A DNA stretch of 64,000 bases from positions 124,001-188,000 of the forward strand of contig JAMPXJ010000003.1 of the NCBI GenBank assembly GCA_023701205.1, in the 5' to 3' direction. Numbering within the stretch: position 1 is the stretch's first letter; each line of letters starts with the position of its first letter. Shown in pieces: positions 8,877 through 19,377 of the stretch. The notes below the pieces were generated by a model. That model saw only the letters and a list, made by a program, of their open reading frames with translations. It had not been told where the DNA came from and searched no databases. The stretch comes from Oligoflexia bacterium. GTDB taxonomy: Bacteria > Bdellovibrionota > UBA1018. The translations under genes were made by a program, and so were the position numbers.

Positions 8877-9381
8877 AGGGCTCGCCTGGCTGCTTTCCCT
8901 GGCGATTCACTCCGTTCTGCTAGGCTCTCTCAACGTGGCAACAGGTTTGGCGACGAATCGGGGCGACCGGCCTGAGCGGCTCTTGGGGGGTGCAGGGTCC
9001 GTGGAAGTGGTCGTATTGTCGGGTAGAGGTCCACGTGTTCCCCGGGTCAAGCCGGCGCAAGAGGTCAAGAGAGAGGTTCAAGATGGCAATCCGATTCCTG
9101 GGGGTGGGAGGGCGCTGGGTGCACGTCTGATCGGAAGCGCAACCCCTCGTTATCCCTTGCAATCCAGGCGTGCCGGCGAGGAAGGAGAAGTGGCGGTTCG
9201 GCTTCGGATCGAAGCGGACGGTACCGTGGTCGAAGCTTGGTTGGAGCGGTCAAGCGGTCATTTCCGATTGGATTCGGCTGCCTTGGAGTTCTTCCGCGAG
9301 GCCCGTTTCGAGGTGAGCGGCGCCGTCGAAAAGACGGTTTCAGTCGTTTTTCGGCTTGAGGATCAGGAGTTTGCTAGGTAA
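8827..9381 (+). CDS. tonB: TonB family energy transducer
   Basis: About 184 residues. An N-terminal membrane anchor (LAWLLSLAIHSVLLGSLNVA), a short periplasmic linker with PRVPRVKP, and a C-terminal TonB domain. That domain carries ATPRYPLQSRRAGEEGEVAVRL and VVEAWLERSSGHFRLDSAALE, the usual 'YP..A...g..G.V.v...i...G.v..' pattern. It transmits proton-motive energy to the receptor encoded just upstream, and overlaps that gene's 3' end by about 50 bases. The ATG at 8827 is preferred over a GTG at 8821 because AGGAGG at 8812-8817 is optimally spaced for it. The linker is short and less Pro-rich than in classic TonB. ExbB/ExbD are not nearby. Confidence 0.85.
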   Translation: MGRRAGLLPWGCGRSSEGLAWLLSLAIHSVLLGSLNVATGLATNRGDRPERLLGGAGSVEVVVLSGRGPRVPRVKPAQEVKREVQDGNPIPGGGRALGARLIGSATPRYPLQSRRAGEEGEVAVRLRIEADGTVVEAWLERSSGHFRLDSAALEFFREARFEVSGAVEKTVSVVFRLEDQEFAR

Positions 9382-9570
9382 GTAACTTCTGACAACGCAC
9401 ACCTCATTTCACGTGGTGCCGGCGGGAAGTCATTCCCAAAAACCGGTTTCGATGAGGTGGAGGGGAACTCAGATTTCCGGGAAGGGCCCGGGAACTCAGT
9501 AGTTCCGTAACCGCGGTAATTGCGCATTCTCACGTTTCGCATTCCGCTTTTTGTTTCAGGAGTCTTTTTC
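9382..9570 (+). promoter_or_regulatory. rpsB leader region with hairpins
   Basis: This gene-free stretch between tonB and rpsB contains a perfect hairpin GGAACT-CAGT-AGTTCC at 9491-9506, a CCGCGG palindrome just after it, and two copies of GGGAACTCAG. rpsB mRNA leaders in other bacteria are used for S2 feedback regulation, so a structured leader is plausible here. I do not recognise a specific known rpsB leader motif and see no convincing promoter. The rpsB ribosome-binding site AGGAG ends about eight bases before the ATG. Confidence 0.4.
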
Positions 9571-10431
9571 ATGCCTCAAATCACTATGCGCGAGCTTTTG
9601 GAGTCGGGTGTTCACTTCGGCCATCAGACCCGCCGCTGGAACCCGAAAATGAAGCCGTACGTCTTCGGTGCCCGCAACGGCATCTACATCGTCGATCTTC
9701 AGAAAACGGTCGAGCAGACCCGTGCGGCCTGCGACTTCGTCTCGAAGGTCGCTTCCGAAGGAAAGAAAGTCCTTTTCGTCGGCACCAAGAAGCAGGCCAA
9801 AGAGGTGATCGAAGAAGAAGCGAAGCGTTCCGGCATGTACTATGTCAATAACCGCTGGCTTGGCGGCATGCTCACGAACTACCAGACCGTGAAAGCCTCG
9901 ATCGATCGCCTGAAGAAGATCGAAGCGCTGAAGGGCTCGGCGGAGTGGAACGAAGTTCCCAAGAAAGAGCAGGCCCGCTACGAGCGCGAGCTCGAGAAGC
10001 TGCAGAAGTCCCTCGGCGGCATCCAGGACATGAAGAAGCTTCCCGGCGCGATCTTCGTGATCGACACCGAGAAGGAGCATATCGCGATCAAGGAAGCCAA
10101 GAAGCTTGGCATCCCCACCGTCGCCGTGGTCGACACCAACTGCGATCCTTCCAATATCACCCACGTGATCCCCGGCAATGACGACGCGATCCGCTCGATC
10201 CGGCTCTTCGCCCGCCTGATCTCGGACAGCTGCCTCGAAGGCACCAAGGTGTTCCAGGAGAAGCTGCGCGCTCAGGAAGTCGCCGATGCCGCGGCCAAGG
10301 AAGAGACCGATACCGAGAAGAAGGTTTCGCGCTTCGAAGGCGATATCGACCTTCAGGGCATCGACGAGGCCGATCTCGAGGCTCAGGAGCAGCAGGACGA
10401 GGCTTCCACCGAAGAAGCTCCCAAGGCCTGA
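9571..10431 (+). CDS. rpsB: 30S ribosomal protein S2
   Basis: A 286-residue S2 protein. It starts [30 protein letters not shown], the universal N-terminus, and contains [34 protein letters not shown] and VVDTNCDP, all diagnostic. The ATG at 9571 is used; a frame extension 17 residues upstream is not conserved and lacks a ribosome-binding site. The C-terminus is extended and very acidic (Glu/Asp/Gln-rich). S2 joins the small subunit late and binds S1. The gene begins the rpsB-tsf-pyrH-frr cluster, whose order is conserved in many bacteria. Confidence 0.98.
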   Translation: MPQITMRELLESGVHFGHQTRRWNPKMKPYVFGARNGIYIVDLQKTVEQTRAACDFVSKVASEGKKVLFVGTKKQAKEVIEEEAKRSGMYYVNNRWLGGMLTNYQTVKASIDRLKKIEALKGSAEWNEVPKKEQARYERELEKLQKSLGGIQDMKKLPGAIFVIDTEKEHIAIKEAKKLGIPTVAVVDTNCDPSNITHVIPGNDDAIRSIRLFARLISDSCLEGTKVFQEKLRAQEVADAAAKEETDTEKKVSRFEGDIDLQGIDEADLEAQEQQDEASTEEAPKA

Positions 10432-10457
10432 TCGTCAGAACCACGGAGAATACGCAA

Positions 10458-11880
<1,423 letters not shown>

Positions 11881-11947
11881 TTGAGCTTTGAACGCGTGAG
11901 CGGCCGAGCCGCCTCACGAGGCAGTTAAACCGACTGACGGAGGAACG

Positions 11948-12505
11948 ATGTCAAAAGCGATTCAGGATTCGATGGCTCAGAACATGGACAAGAGCATTCA
12001 GTCCCTCAAGGGCGAGCTTGCCAAGCTGCGCACGGGCCGGGCCTCGACGGCGCTGGTGGATACGGTTCACGTCGATTACTATGGCTCGAACGTCCCGGTG
12101 AACCAGGTCGCGAACGTGACCACCCCGGACGCCCGCACGATCCAGATCGTGCCGTGGGAGGCCGGCATGGCTTCCGCGATCGAGAAGGCGATCTTGGCCG
12201 CGAACATCGGCCTGACGCCCCAGAGCGACGGCAAGATCATCCGGATCCCGCTTCCCCCGATGACCGAGGAACGCCGCAAAGAGCTCGTGAAGCTCGTCAA
12301 GAAAATGGGTGAGGAAACCAAGGTGGCGGTCCGTAATCATCGCCGCGACGGCAACGAGGAGATCAAGAAGCAGGAGAAGGCCAAGACGGTGTCGGAGGAC
12401 GAGGCGAAAAAGTCCATGGACCTCATCCAGAAGAAGACCGACGAGAAGGTCGCGGAGATCGACAAGATCGTCGCGGCCAAGGAAAAAGAGATCATGACGA
12501 TCTGA
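11948..12505 (+). CDS. frr: Ribosome recycling factor
   Basis: A 185-residue protein of normal RRF length. LRTGRAS at 28-34 contains the conserved Arg pair, followed by YYGSNVPVNQVANV, AILAANIGLTPQSDGKIIRIPLPPMTEERRKELVK and RNHRRDGNE, all RRF signatures. With EF-G it splits the post-termination ribosome. A good ribosome-binding site (GGAGGA) precedes the ATG. The 67-base gap after pyrH contains an imperfect CGTGAG/CTCACG hairpin without a T-run. Confidence 0.98.
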   Translation: MSKAIQDSMAQNMDKSIQSLKGELAKLRTGRASTALVDTVHVDYYGSNVPVNQVANVTTPDARTIQIVPWEAGMASAIEKAILAANIGLTPQSDGKIIRIPLPPMTEERRKELVKLVKKMGEETKVAVRNHRRDGNEEIKKQEKAKTVSEDEAKKSMDLIQKKTDEKVAEIDKIVAAKEKEIMTI

Positions 12506-12512
12506 GCTCTCA

Positions 12513-13301
12513 ATGGCAGTGAACATTCCCCACCACATCGCGATCATCATGGACGGCAACGGGCGCTGGGCTCAAAGGCGCGGGCATTCCCGCGTCTTCG
12601 GCCATGTCCGGGGCTCCTCGCGGGTAAAGGGGATCGTGCGCGAGGCCGATCGCCTCGGCGTGCGGGCGCTCACGCTTTACGCTTTTTCCACGGAGAACTG
12701 GAATCGGCCCCCGACGGAGCTGAAGGTGCTCTGGCGACTGCTTAAGAAGTATCTGCAGCGGGAGGTCGCCGAGCTGGACCGGGAGAACGTGCGCTTCAGG
12801 GTGATCGGGGAGTTGGATCGCCTGGATACGGACGTGCGTGAAGTGATCGATTCCGCGGTGGAGCGGCTGAGCGGTAATTCCGGCCTGCAGCTGACCTTCG
12901 CGCTTTCCTACGGCGCGCGCCGCGAGCTTTGCCGAGCGGCCCGCCTTTTCGCCGAGGACTGCGAGAGCGGGAGACGTCACGCTTCGGAAATGAACGAGGA
13001 GCTTTTCAGGCAGTATCTCTGGACGGCGGAGCTCGGCGAGCTGGACTCGGTGGATCTCGTGATCCGGACGAGTGGCGAGCGCCGGGTATCTAACTTCCTG
13101 CTCTGGCAGGCGGCTTATGCGGAATTTTATTTCACGGACCTTTGCTGGCCCGATTTCGAGCCGCGGCACCTGCAGGAGGCCATCCAGGACTTCTCCTCCC
13201 GCGAGAGGCGTTTCGGGGCCGTCGGGGAAAAAGCCGTGCGCGATCCGAGGTCCAGGTCGGATGGCGCGACCATCGCAAGAGGCCCCGTCGCCAAGATATG
13301 A
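12513..13301 (+). CDS. uppS: Undecaprenyl diphosphate synthase (cis-prenyltransferase)
   Basis: A 262-residue UPP synthase: HIAIIMDGNGRWAQRRG with the catalytic Asp, GHVRGSSRVKGIVREAD, TLYAFSTENWNRP and RTSGERRVSNFLLWQAAYAEFYF. It condenses isopentenyl diphosphate units onto FPP to make the C55 lipid carrier for peptidoglycan and surface polysaccharide. It starts eight bases after frr and overlaps cdsA by four (ATGA). The C-terminal 35 residues after RERRFGAVG are basic and non-conserved. Confidence 0.97.
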   Translation: MAVNIPHHIAIIMDGNGRWAQRRGHSRVFGHVRGSSRVKGIVREADRLGVRALTLYAFSTENWNRPPTELKVLWRLLKKYLQREVAELDRENVRFRVIGELDRLDTDVREVIDSAVERLSGNSGLQLTFALSYGARRELCRAARLFAEDCESGRRHASEMNEELFRQYLWTAELGELDSVDLVIRTSGERRVSNFLLWQAAYAEFYFTDLCWPDFEPRHLQEAIQDFSSRERRFGAVGEKAVRDPRSRSDGATIARGPVAKI

Positions 13302-14125
13302 AAAACAATCCTGAGCTGACCAAGCGAATTCTAACGGGTTCCATCGGAGCCCTTGTCCTGGTTGCGCTGATCGCGTTCGGAGGATGGATCGGAATCGGCC
13401 TGCTGACGGCGGTGCTTTCGCTGGGCATGGTCGACGAGTTTTCGCGGATGACTTTCGCGGGCGAGGACAGAACGGAGAAGCGCTATTTCCTCCTGATTCT
13501 CGCGTGGCTGGTGTCGCTGGTGAATGTCTTCGGGCCCCGTTCGGAGTTCGAGCTGCTCGGCTTCGGTTTCGTCGCGGTCTTCGGCTACTTCCTTTTCACC
13601 GCCAAGCGCAAGCAGGCGGAGGAGTTCCAGCGCCATTTTCGCGAGCTGGAGTTCTCGGTTTTCGGCATGATTTACCTGATTTTCCTGCCACTGTTCCTTC
13701 CTCGCATCCATGGCTCGGTAAATGGGGTCCATTGGACAGTGATTTTCTTCCTGATCGTGTGGGCGGGGGATACCATGGCCTATTTCACCGGAGTCAAGTA
13801 CGGAAGGCGCAAGCTCTATCCGGAGATCAGCCCCAAGAAATCCGTCGAAGGCGCCATCGGCGGCCTGGTTTCCGGCATCGTGATCGGCGGTCTGTACAAG
13901 CTGCTCTTTTTCCGCACCCTTTCGTGGGGCGGAGTCCTTCTGGTGCCGGTGCTCGTGGGCGCGGTGGCACAGGTGGGGGATCTTTGTGAAAGCTTTCTCA
14001 AACGGGTGTCCGGAACGAAGGACTCCGGGAGCATCCTGCCAGGACACGGTGGCTTTCTGGATCGATTCGACGGCGTAGTCTTCAGTCTTCCGGTCATGTA
14101 TGCTTGCACCAGGATTTTCGGCTGA
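13298..14125 (+). CDS. cdsA: Phosphatidate cytidylyltransferase (CDP-diglyceride synthase)
   Basis: A 275-residue multi-span membrane enzyme making CDP-diacylglycerol from phosphatidate and CTP. The diagnostic C-terminal signature is complete: VGDLCESFLKRVSGTKDSGSILPGHGGFLDRFDG. The upstream DTMAYFTGVKYGRRKLYPEISPKKSVEGAIGG motif is also characteristic. The ATG at 13298 overlaps the uppS stop, which fixes the start; the frame stays open further upstream only as a shadow of uppS. Its product feeds pssA, encoded 3.5 kb downstream in the same cluster. The dxr gene often found between cdsA and rseP is absent. Confidence 0.97.
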   Translation: MKNNPELTKRILTGSIGALVLVALIAFGGWIGIGLLTAVLSLGMVDEFSRMTFAGEDRTEKRYFLLILAWLVSLVNVFGPRSEFELLGFGFVAVFGYFLFTAKRKQAEEFQRHFRELEFSVFGMIYLIFLPLFLPRIHGSVNGVHWTVIFFLIVWAGDTMAYFTGVKYGRRKLYPEISPKKSVEGAIGGLVSGIVIGGLYKLLFFRTLSWGGVLLVPVLVGAVAQVGDLCESFLKRVSGTKDSGSILPGHGGFLDRFDGVVFSLPVMYACTRIFG

Positions 14126-14137
14126 CGGGGGTAAAGA

Positions 14138-15769
14138 ATGCTTTCAGTGCTCGGATTTCTGATCATCTTAGGGCCTTTGGTCGTGGTTCACGAGCTCGGG
14201 CATTACATCTTTGCGCGGATCTTCGGAGTGAAGGCCGAGGCATTCTCGGTTGGATTCGGGCCGAAACTCTGGGCTCGGCAGATCGGCGAGACCGAATGGC
14301 GATTCTCGGCCATCCCGCTCGGCGGGTACGTGAAGCTGCTGGGAGAGGATCGCGAAGCGCAGCTGAGTCCCGAGGAGCAGAAGCGTGCGCTCCATAAGCA
14401 GGCCGCCTGGAAGCGGTTTTTCATTTTCTTCGGCGGGCCCCTCTTCAATTTCCTGTTCGCCATCCTCGTGTTCATGGTGGTGCTGCTGGTTGGCGAGCCT
14501 CAGGTGGCCAGCGTCGTGGGCAGGGTCGTTCATGGCTCCGCCGCGGAAAGGGCCGGGTTCCAGAGCGGTGACCGCATTCTTTCGGTGAACGGCAAGCCGG
14601 TTCGGCGGTTCGAGGAAGTCGCTCAGGTCATCAATGACAGCCCTGGCAAGCTCGTCGAGTTCGCGGTGGTCCATCCGGCATCTTCCTCCGGTAAGCCGGT
14701 CAGTATTTCCGCCACGCCAATCGCGCAGAGCGGTTACAGCATTTACGGCGAAAACACCCATGTGGGCGAAATCGACGGCCTCATGCCCGCTCCGCGGTCG
14801 ACTCTTGCGGGAGTGTCCGATCCTGCTTCCGTAGCGGCCAAGGCGGGCATCAAGACCGGGGATCAGATCGTCGAAGTGAACGGCTCACCGGTTTCGAGCT
14901 GGGAGCATCTCGAGGATGCCTACGCCGCGAGCCGCGTGTCGAGCGCGATCGGACTGAAGTTGAAGCGGTCCTCCGGAGAGTCCGCCAACGTCATTCTTAC
15001 GAAGCCTGAAAAAGGCGGAACGATCGAAGAGGCCTGGGGGATGTATTCGTCCGAGCTTTTCGTGGATCGCACAGTTCCGGGCTCCCCGGCCGAGGCGGCC
15101 GGCTTGCGCAAGGGCGATCGTCTGATCGGGGTAGGCGATCGGGTAGTCCAGAGTTTCTTCGAGCTCAAAGATGGAATCCAGAAGGCGGGCGAGACCACCG
15201 GAAAGGTCCGCCTGCGCTGGGAGCACGAGGGAAGGATCGAGGACCGGGAGATCGTTCCCACGGGAACCGATGGTCGCGACATCGTCCTGAACAAGACCCG
15301 GCAGTTCACGATCGGTGTCGTGCCGATGCTGGTGATGGCCGAGCCGGAGGTCTTCATCGAGCGAACCTGGAATCCGTTCATGCTTCTTTATAAGGGCACG
15401 GAGCGGATGGTGACCTTTTCCTGGAGAAATCTCGTAGCCGTCGGAAAGATGATCACCGGGGATGTCTCGGTGAACACGATCGGTGGACCCATCCTGATCG
15501 GCAAGATCGCCGGGGAATCGCTCGCGCGGGGTCTTCACGCTTTCCTGAGCACGATGGCGATTCTCTCGATCGGCCTCGGAGTCCTCAACATCCTGCCGGT
15601 TCCCGTGCTGGATGGAGGCCATCTGCTCCTGCTTGGGATAGAAGCGATCCGCGGGCGGCCATTGACCATGCGCCAGATGGAGATCATCCAGGGAGTAGGC
15701 CTGATCCTGATCCTGGCGCTCATGGGGCTCGTGATCCATAACGATATCTCGCGCTTGTCGCTGTTCTGA
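14138..15769 (+). CDS. rseP: Site-2 intramembrane metalloprotease RseP with two PDZ domains
   Basis: A 543-residue RseP. The zinc motif HELGH is at residues 18-22 in the first membrane helix and the second zinc-ligand helix carries NILPVPVLDGGHLLL near the C-terminus. Two or three PDZ-like repeats lie between (GSAAERAGFQSGDRILSVNG; ASVAAKAGIKTGDQIVEVNG; GSPAEAAGLRKGDRLIGVGD). RseP cleaves anti-sigma factors and signal-peptide remnants in the inner membrane. E. coli RseP has about 450 residues and two PDZ domains; the extra length here fits a third PDZ unit. It overlaps tsaB by one base (TGATG). Confidence 0.96.
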   Translation: MLSVLGFLIILGPLVVVHELGHYIFARIFGVKAEAFSVGFGPKLWARQIGETEWRFSAIPLGGYVKLLGEDREAQLSPEEQKRALHKQAAWKRFFIFFGGPLFNFLFAILVFMVVLLVGEPQVASVVGRVVHGSAAERAGFQSGDRILSVNGKPVRRFEEVAQVINDSPGKLVEFAVVHPASSSGKPVSISATPIAQSGYSIYGENTHVGEIDGLMPAPRSTLAGVSDPASVAAKAGIKTGDQIVEVNGSPVSSWEHLEDAYAASRVSSAIGLKLKRSSGESANVILTKPEKGGTIEEAWGMYSSELFVDRTVPGSPAEAAGLRKGDRLIGVGDRVVQSFFELKDGIQKAGETTGKVRLRWEHEGRIEDREIVPTGTDGRDIVLNKTRQFTIGVVPMLVMAEPEVFIERTWNPFMLLYKGTERMVTFSWRNLVAVGKMITGDVSVNTIGGPILIGKIAGESLARGLHAFLSTMAILSIGLGVLNILPVPVLDGGHLLLLGIEAIRGRPLTMRQMEIIQGVGLILILALMGLVIHNDISRLSLF

Positions 15770-16626
15770 TGAAACTTCTCGCCTGGGATACCTCATCGAA
15801 GGTCGGTGCGCTCGCCGCGATCGAGTGGGACCCTTCCTCCAAGGAAGGCTGGGCGGGTGTCCGCCTGGTGAGCGAATGGACGCTGAACGTCGATGCCACG
15901 CATTCGGAGCGCCTGATGTGGGCCATCCATCATCTGCTGGAGTCCGCCCGCTGGAAACTCGACGAGGTGGATCTCTTCGGAGTCGGAGTGGGTCCAGGGA
16001 GTTTCACCGGTTTGCGCATCGGCGTGACCACCGCCCGCACGCTCGCGCACACGCTCAAGAAGCCGCTTCTCGGAGTTTCGAGCCTGGCAGCGCTCGCTCG
16101 GCCCTTGGCTCTGTCGCTGGGCCGCTCCCGCGCCGGCAGCGAGGCGCTGGCGCGCACGGTGGTGGTGGCTTGCACCGATGCCTGCAAAGGTGAGCTCTTC
16201 AGTCTCGTCGGAAGCGCGCGCGCGATCGGGGATTGCGTGACGATGGCGGAGGGCGACGAGCCCGGCCTTTGGAAGCGCGGGGTCAGCGAGGAAGTTCTGT
16301 CGCCTGGCGATCTGGTCCAGCTAGTGAAGAAGAAGCTCGCGCAGGGAAAACGGGATGCGCATTGGACTGTCGTAGGGGACGGGCGGAACCGCTACGTCGA
16401 GAGCTGGAAGTGCCTTCCTGCAGCCAAAGAGCTGAAGGTGTCCCAGCCGTTCCCGAACCATGTGCAAGGCCGTTACGTCGCGCTTCTCGCCTGGGAAGCC
16501 AGTCAGGCCGGCCTGGCCCGGCATGCATTGAAAGTGCATCCTCGTTACCTGCGTGCTTCGGACGCGGAGCTCAAGCTCAAGGCAGGCCTGCTTCCTCCCG
16601 GTCCGAGCCGGTTCGGAACCTCGTGA
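15769..16626 (+). CDS. tsaB: tRNA threonylcarbamoyladenosine biosynthesis protein TsaB
   Basis: A 285-residue ASKHA-fold protein. LLAWDTSSKVGALAA at the N-terminus, THSERLMWAIHHLL and VGPGSFTGLRIGVTTARTLAH are the YeaZ/TsaB signatures. It is a scaffold partner of TsaD/TsaE in t6A37 tRNA modification. It is longer than typical TsaB (about 230 residues) owing to insertions around residues 110-200. Its first codon overlaps the rseP stop and its last overlaps the next gene (GTGA), so the three are translationally coupled. Confidence 0.93.
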   Translation: MKLLAWDTSSKVGALAAIEWDPSSKEGWAGVRLVSEWTLNVDATHSERLMWAIHHLLESARWKLDEVDLFGVGVGPGSFTGLRIGVTTARTLAHTLKKPLLGVSSLAALARPLALSLGRSRAGSEALARTVVVACTDACKGELFSLVGSARAIGDCVTMAEGDEPGLWKRGVSEEVLSPGDLVQLVKKKLAQGKRDAHWTVVGDGRNRYVESWKCLPAAKELKVSQPFPNHVQGRYVALLAWEASQAGLARHALKVHPRYLRASDAELKLKAGLLPPGPSRFGTS

Positions 16627-17525
16627 GCTCGCTGGGACCGATCTGCGCTTTCCTTTCTTCGCTGACCTGGGCGGTGGGCAGCGCGGGCTATTCGCAGTTG
16701 GCTCGGCGTCATTCCGCTTTTGCCGTCAACTTCTCGCGCGCGCTCGTGGCGCTGCCGCTTTTTGTTTTAGCCGTTTTCGTGGGAGCCGGCGGTTGGACGC
16801 CGGGCCTGGAAAGCTTCGGCGAACTGCGGCTTTCGCACGTCAGTTGGCTTTCGCTGTCGATGTTCGCCAGCTACGGCTTTGGTGATGTCCTGTTTCTCTG
16901 GAGCACGCGCCATCTGGGCGTACCGGGGGCGTTGGCCATTGCTTCGTCATACCCTCTGTGGACCGCGGGAGCCGCGTTCCTTTTCGGAGGGGAGTCGCTC
17001 GGCGCGGCACGACTGATCGGCATCCTGACTTGCGTCGGCGGGGTTTGCCTGGTGATCCTCGGCGGGGCCCGCGAGCGCGGACGCGTCGTTGAAGCGGTAC
17101 TTTGGAAGGGCGTAGCGCTGGCGTTGCTCACGTCGGTCTTCTGGGCAACCAACAGCTATGCAGTCGCGCATGCCGGTCAGGATCTGTCCAGTGCGGTGGG
17201 AAACGTCGTCCGGATGGTGATCGCGATGCTGATCAGCTCCGTCACGGGACGGCTTCTGCAGCCTCATGCACCGATTCGCCTACCGACGCCTGAGCTTCGG
17301 CGCTGGCTCTGGCTCTTCGCCTTGGAAGCGTTCGGCGGTTCCTATTTCTTCATGTATGGACTCTCGCACTCGCCGCTTGCCGTCGCTGCGACGCTTTCGT
17401 CGCTTGCCCCGGTGATTTCGGTCCCGGTCGCCTGGATGCTGGGATTGGAGAGGTTTTCGCTTCCGCGCACGATCGGGGTCTGTCTCGTCGTAACCGGTAT
17501 TTGGGTATTGATGGCGGGTGCTTAG
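16623..17525 (+). CDS. EamA-family (DMT) membrane transporter
   Basis: About 300 residues with ten predicted membrane spans in two EamA repeats (roughly 1-135 and 150-300). The second repeat contains LLTSVFWATNSYAVAHAG and SPLAVAATLSSLAPVISVPVAWMLGLERF, the usual end-of-repeat motif. Such proteins export or import small metabolites; the substrate cannot be inferred. The GTG at 16623 overlaps the tsaB stop by four bases and is a better start than any earlier in-frame codon, which would lie inside tsaB. Confidence 0.88.
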   Translation: MSSLGPICAFLSSLTWAVGSAGYSQLARRHSAFAVNFSRALVALPLFVLAVFVGAGGWTPGLESFGELRLSHVSWLSLSMFASYGFGDVLFLWSTRHLGVPGALAIASSYPLWTAGAAFLFGGESLGAARLIGILTCVGGVCLVILGGARERGRVVEAVLWKGVALALLTSVFWATNSYAVAHAGQDLSSAVGNVVRMVIAMLISSVTGRLLQPHAPIRLPTPELRRWLWLFALEAFGGSYFFMYGLSHSPLAVAATLSSLAPVISVPVAWMLGLERFSLPRTIGVCLVVTGIWVLMAGA

Positions 17526-17579
17526 TACGCTTTGCGCAGGGGACTGGATGATGTACACTGGTCGCAAAACGGTGCCACA

Positions 17580-18308
17580 ATGCGTAAAATTTATATCGTC
17601 CCTAACTTCGTAACGACCGCCAACATGTTCTGCGGCTTCTATTCGATGATCGCCTCGATCCAGCACGAGTTCCTGGTCGCGGCCTGGGCCATCCTTGCAG
17701 CGGCCGTGTTTGACATGCTCGACGGGCGCATCGCTCGGCTGGCCAAAGCGACGAGCCAGTTTGGCGTGGAATACGATAGCCTTTCCGACCTGACGAGCTT
17801 CGGCGTCGCGCCGGCCGTGCTTTTGTTTCTCTACGCGCTCGAGCCTTTCGGCCGGATCGGCTGGGCGGCGGCCTTTCTTTTCATGGCCTGTGGAGCCTTG
17901 CGTCTGGCGCGCTTCAACGTGAACTCCGCGGTCCTGCCGAAAAACTTCTTTCAGGGCCTGCCAATCCCCATGGGAGCCGGCATGGTCGCAACCTTCGTGA
18001 TCTTCTCGCAGGCGATCGGCTGGACCGATACCCGATTCGTGATGCTGGTGCTGAGCTTTTCGCTCGCGAGCCTGATGGTGAGCACGATCCGCTTCCCCTC
18101 TTTCAAGGAGTTCAACTGGCGATCCCGCGCGAGCTTCGGCTACCTCATGGTGGGAGTGCTCGCGATGATCCTGATCGCCGCCAAGCCCGAGATCGCTCTT
18201 TTCCTGCTTTTGAGCACCTATGTTCTCTTGAGCCTGCTTTGGAATGTCATCCTGCTCTTCCGCGGGGCTCCTGGAACCAATGAAGTCAAAGCCCCAAGGT
18301 CTCCTTGA
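17580..18308 (+). CDS. pssA: CDP-diacylglycerol-serine O-phosphatidyltransferase
   Basis: A 242-residue type II PssA. It carries the CDP-alcohol phosphotransferase signature DMLDGRIARLAKATSQFGVEYDSLSD, i.e. DGxxAR(x8)GxxxDxxxD, followed by several membrane spans. It starts MRKIYIVPNFVTTANMFCGFYS, like most PssA proteins; the ATG at 17580 is chosen on that basis. It uses the CDP-diacylglycerol from cdsA to make phosphatidylserine, the precursor of phosphatidylethanolamine. A phosphatidylserine decarboxylase gene, often adjacent, is not in this window. asd follows one base after the stop. Confidence 0.96.
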   Translation: MRKIYIVPNFVTTANMFCGFYSMIASIQHEFLVAAWAILAAAVFDMLDGRIARLAKATSQFGVEYDSLSDLTSFGVAPAVLLFLYALEPFGRIGWAAAFLFMACGALRLARFNVNSAVLPKNFFQGLPIPMGAGMVATFVIFSQAIGWTDTRFVMLVLSFSLASLMVSTIRFPSFKEFNWRSRASFGYLMVGVLAMILIAAKPEIALFLLLSTYVLLSLLWNVILLFRGAPGTNEVKAPRSP

Positions 18309-18309
18309 G

Positions 18310-19377
18310 ATGAAACGTGGATTGAAAGTCGCGGTGGTTGGCGCTACGGGCGCCGTGGGTCGAGAACTCCTGGCGATTCTGGAGCAGCGATCATTTCCCG
18401 TAGGCGAGCTGGTGGCCTTCGCTTCGGAGCGCTCGGTCGGGAAAACGATTCGGTTCCGGGGAGAGGCGCTTGCCTGCCAGATTTTGCGTGAAGACTGCTT
18501 TGCCGGCGTGGACCTGGCGTTCTTCGATGCATCCGATGCGGTCTCGAAAACCTGGGTTCCCAAGGCCGCCGAATCGGGCGCCTGGGTGGTCGACAACTCC
18601 GCCACTTTCCGGTTGGAGGAGGATATTCTCCTGTCCGTTCCGGAAGTGAACGGGGACTTGTTGAAACGAAAGCTTCACGCGGGCGGTTCCCCGGATGCAC
18701 GGCAGCGGATGATCGCCGGCCCGAACTGCTCGACAGTGCAGCTCGTGATGGCGTTGAAGCCGCTTCATGAAGCCTGGGGGCTCAAGCGCGTCGTGGTTTC
18801 GAGCTATCAGAGCACCTCCGGCGCCGGAACAGCTGCCATGGAGGAGCTCTCGAGCCAGACCTTGGGGGCGCTGAATCGCAAATCGATTCCGGCCAAGGCT
18901 TTCTCCCATGGGATCGCGTTCAACTGCATACCGCAGATCGGGGGCGTCAGAGACGACGGCTACACCAGCGAGGAGGCAAAGATCATCGCTGAAAGCCGCA
19001 AGATCCTGGAGTTGCCCGGGCTGCGGATCTCCGCCACCGCGGTGAGAGTGCCGACCTTCTCCTCGCACGGCGAGTCGGTGAACATCGAGTTCGAGCGAGC
19101 CGTCACGCCCGAGGAGGCGCGCGCGGCGCTGGCCGCGTTCCCGGGCATCGTCGTGCAGGACGAGCCCAAGCGTTTCATTTACCCGATGGGCAATCCCGGA
19201 GACGGAAGCCGAGTCGAAGGAGCCTCGGGGCGGGACGCCGTGTACGTCGGCCGCATCCGCAAGGACCCGTCAGTCGAGAATGGTTTGAACCTTTGGGTGG
19301 TCTCCGATAATCTGAGGAAGGGAGCCGCCTTGAATGCCGTTCAGATCGGGGAAGTACTCGTCGAAAGCCTTCGCTAA
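18310..19377 (+). CDS. asd: Aspartate-semialdehyde dehydrogenase
   Basis: A 355-residue enzyme reducing aspartyl phosphate to aspartate semialdehyde, feeding lysine/DAP, threonine and methionine synthesis. Seen here: VAVVGATGAVGRELLAIL (NADP site), the active-site Cys in GPNCSTVQLVMALKPLH, SYQSTSGAG and HGESVNIEFE with the catalytic His. ESGAWVVDNSATFR is also diagnostic. The ATG at 18310 follows the pssA stop by one base; the frame upstream is a shadow of pssA. Length is normal for the Gram-negative/B. subtilis-type enzyme. Confidence 0.97.
   Translation: MKRGLKVAVVGATGAVGRELLAILEQRSFPVGELVAFASERSVGKTIRFRGEALACQILREDCFAGVDLAFFDASDAVSKTWVPKAAESGAWVVDNSATFRLEEDILLSVPEVNGDLLKRKLHAGGSPDARQRMIAGPNCSTVQLVMALKPLHEAWGLKRVVVSSYQSTSGAGTAAMEELSSQTLGALNRKSIPAKAFSHGIAFNCIPQIGGVRDDGYTSEEAKIIAESRKILELPGLRISATAVRVPTFSSHGESVNIEFERAVTPEEARAALAAFPGIVVQDEPKRFIYPMGNPGDGSRVEGASGRDAVYVGRIRKDPSVENGLNLWVVSDNLRKGAALNAVQIGEVLVESLR

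Noticed and set aside
14126..14137. dxr between cdsA and rseP
   Set aside because: Only 12 bases separate cdsA and rseP; no room for dxr.
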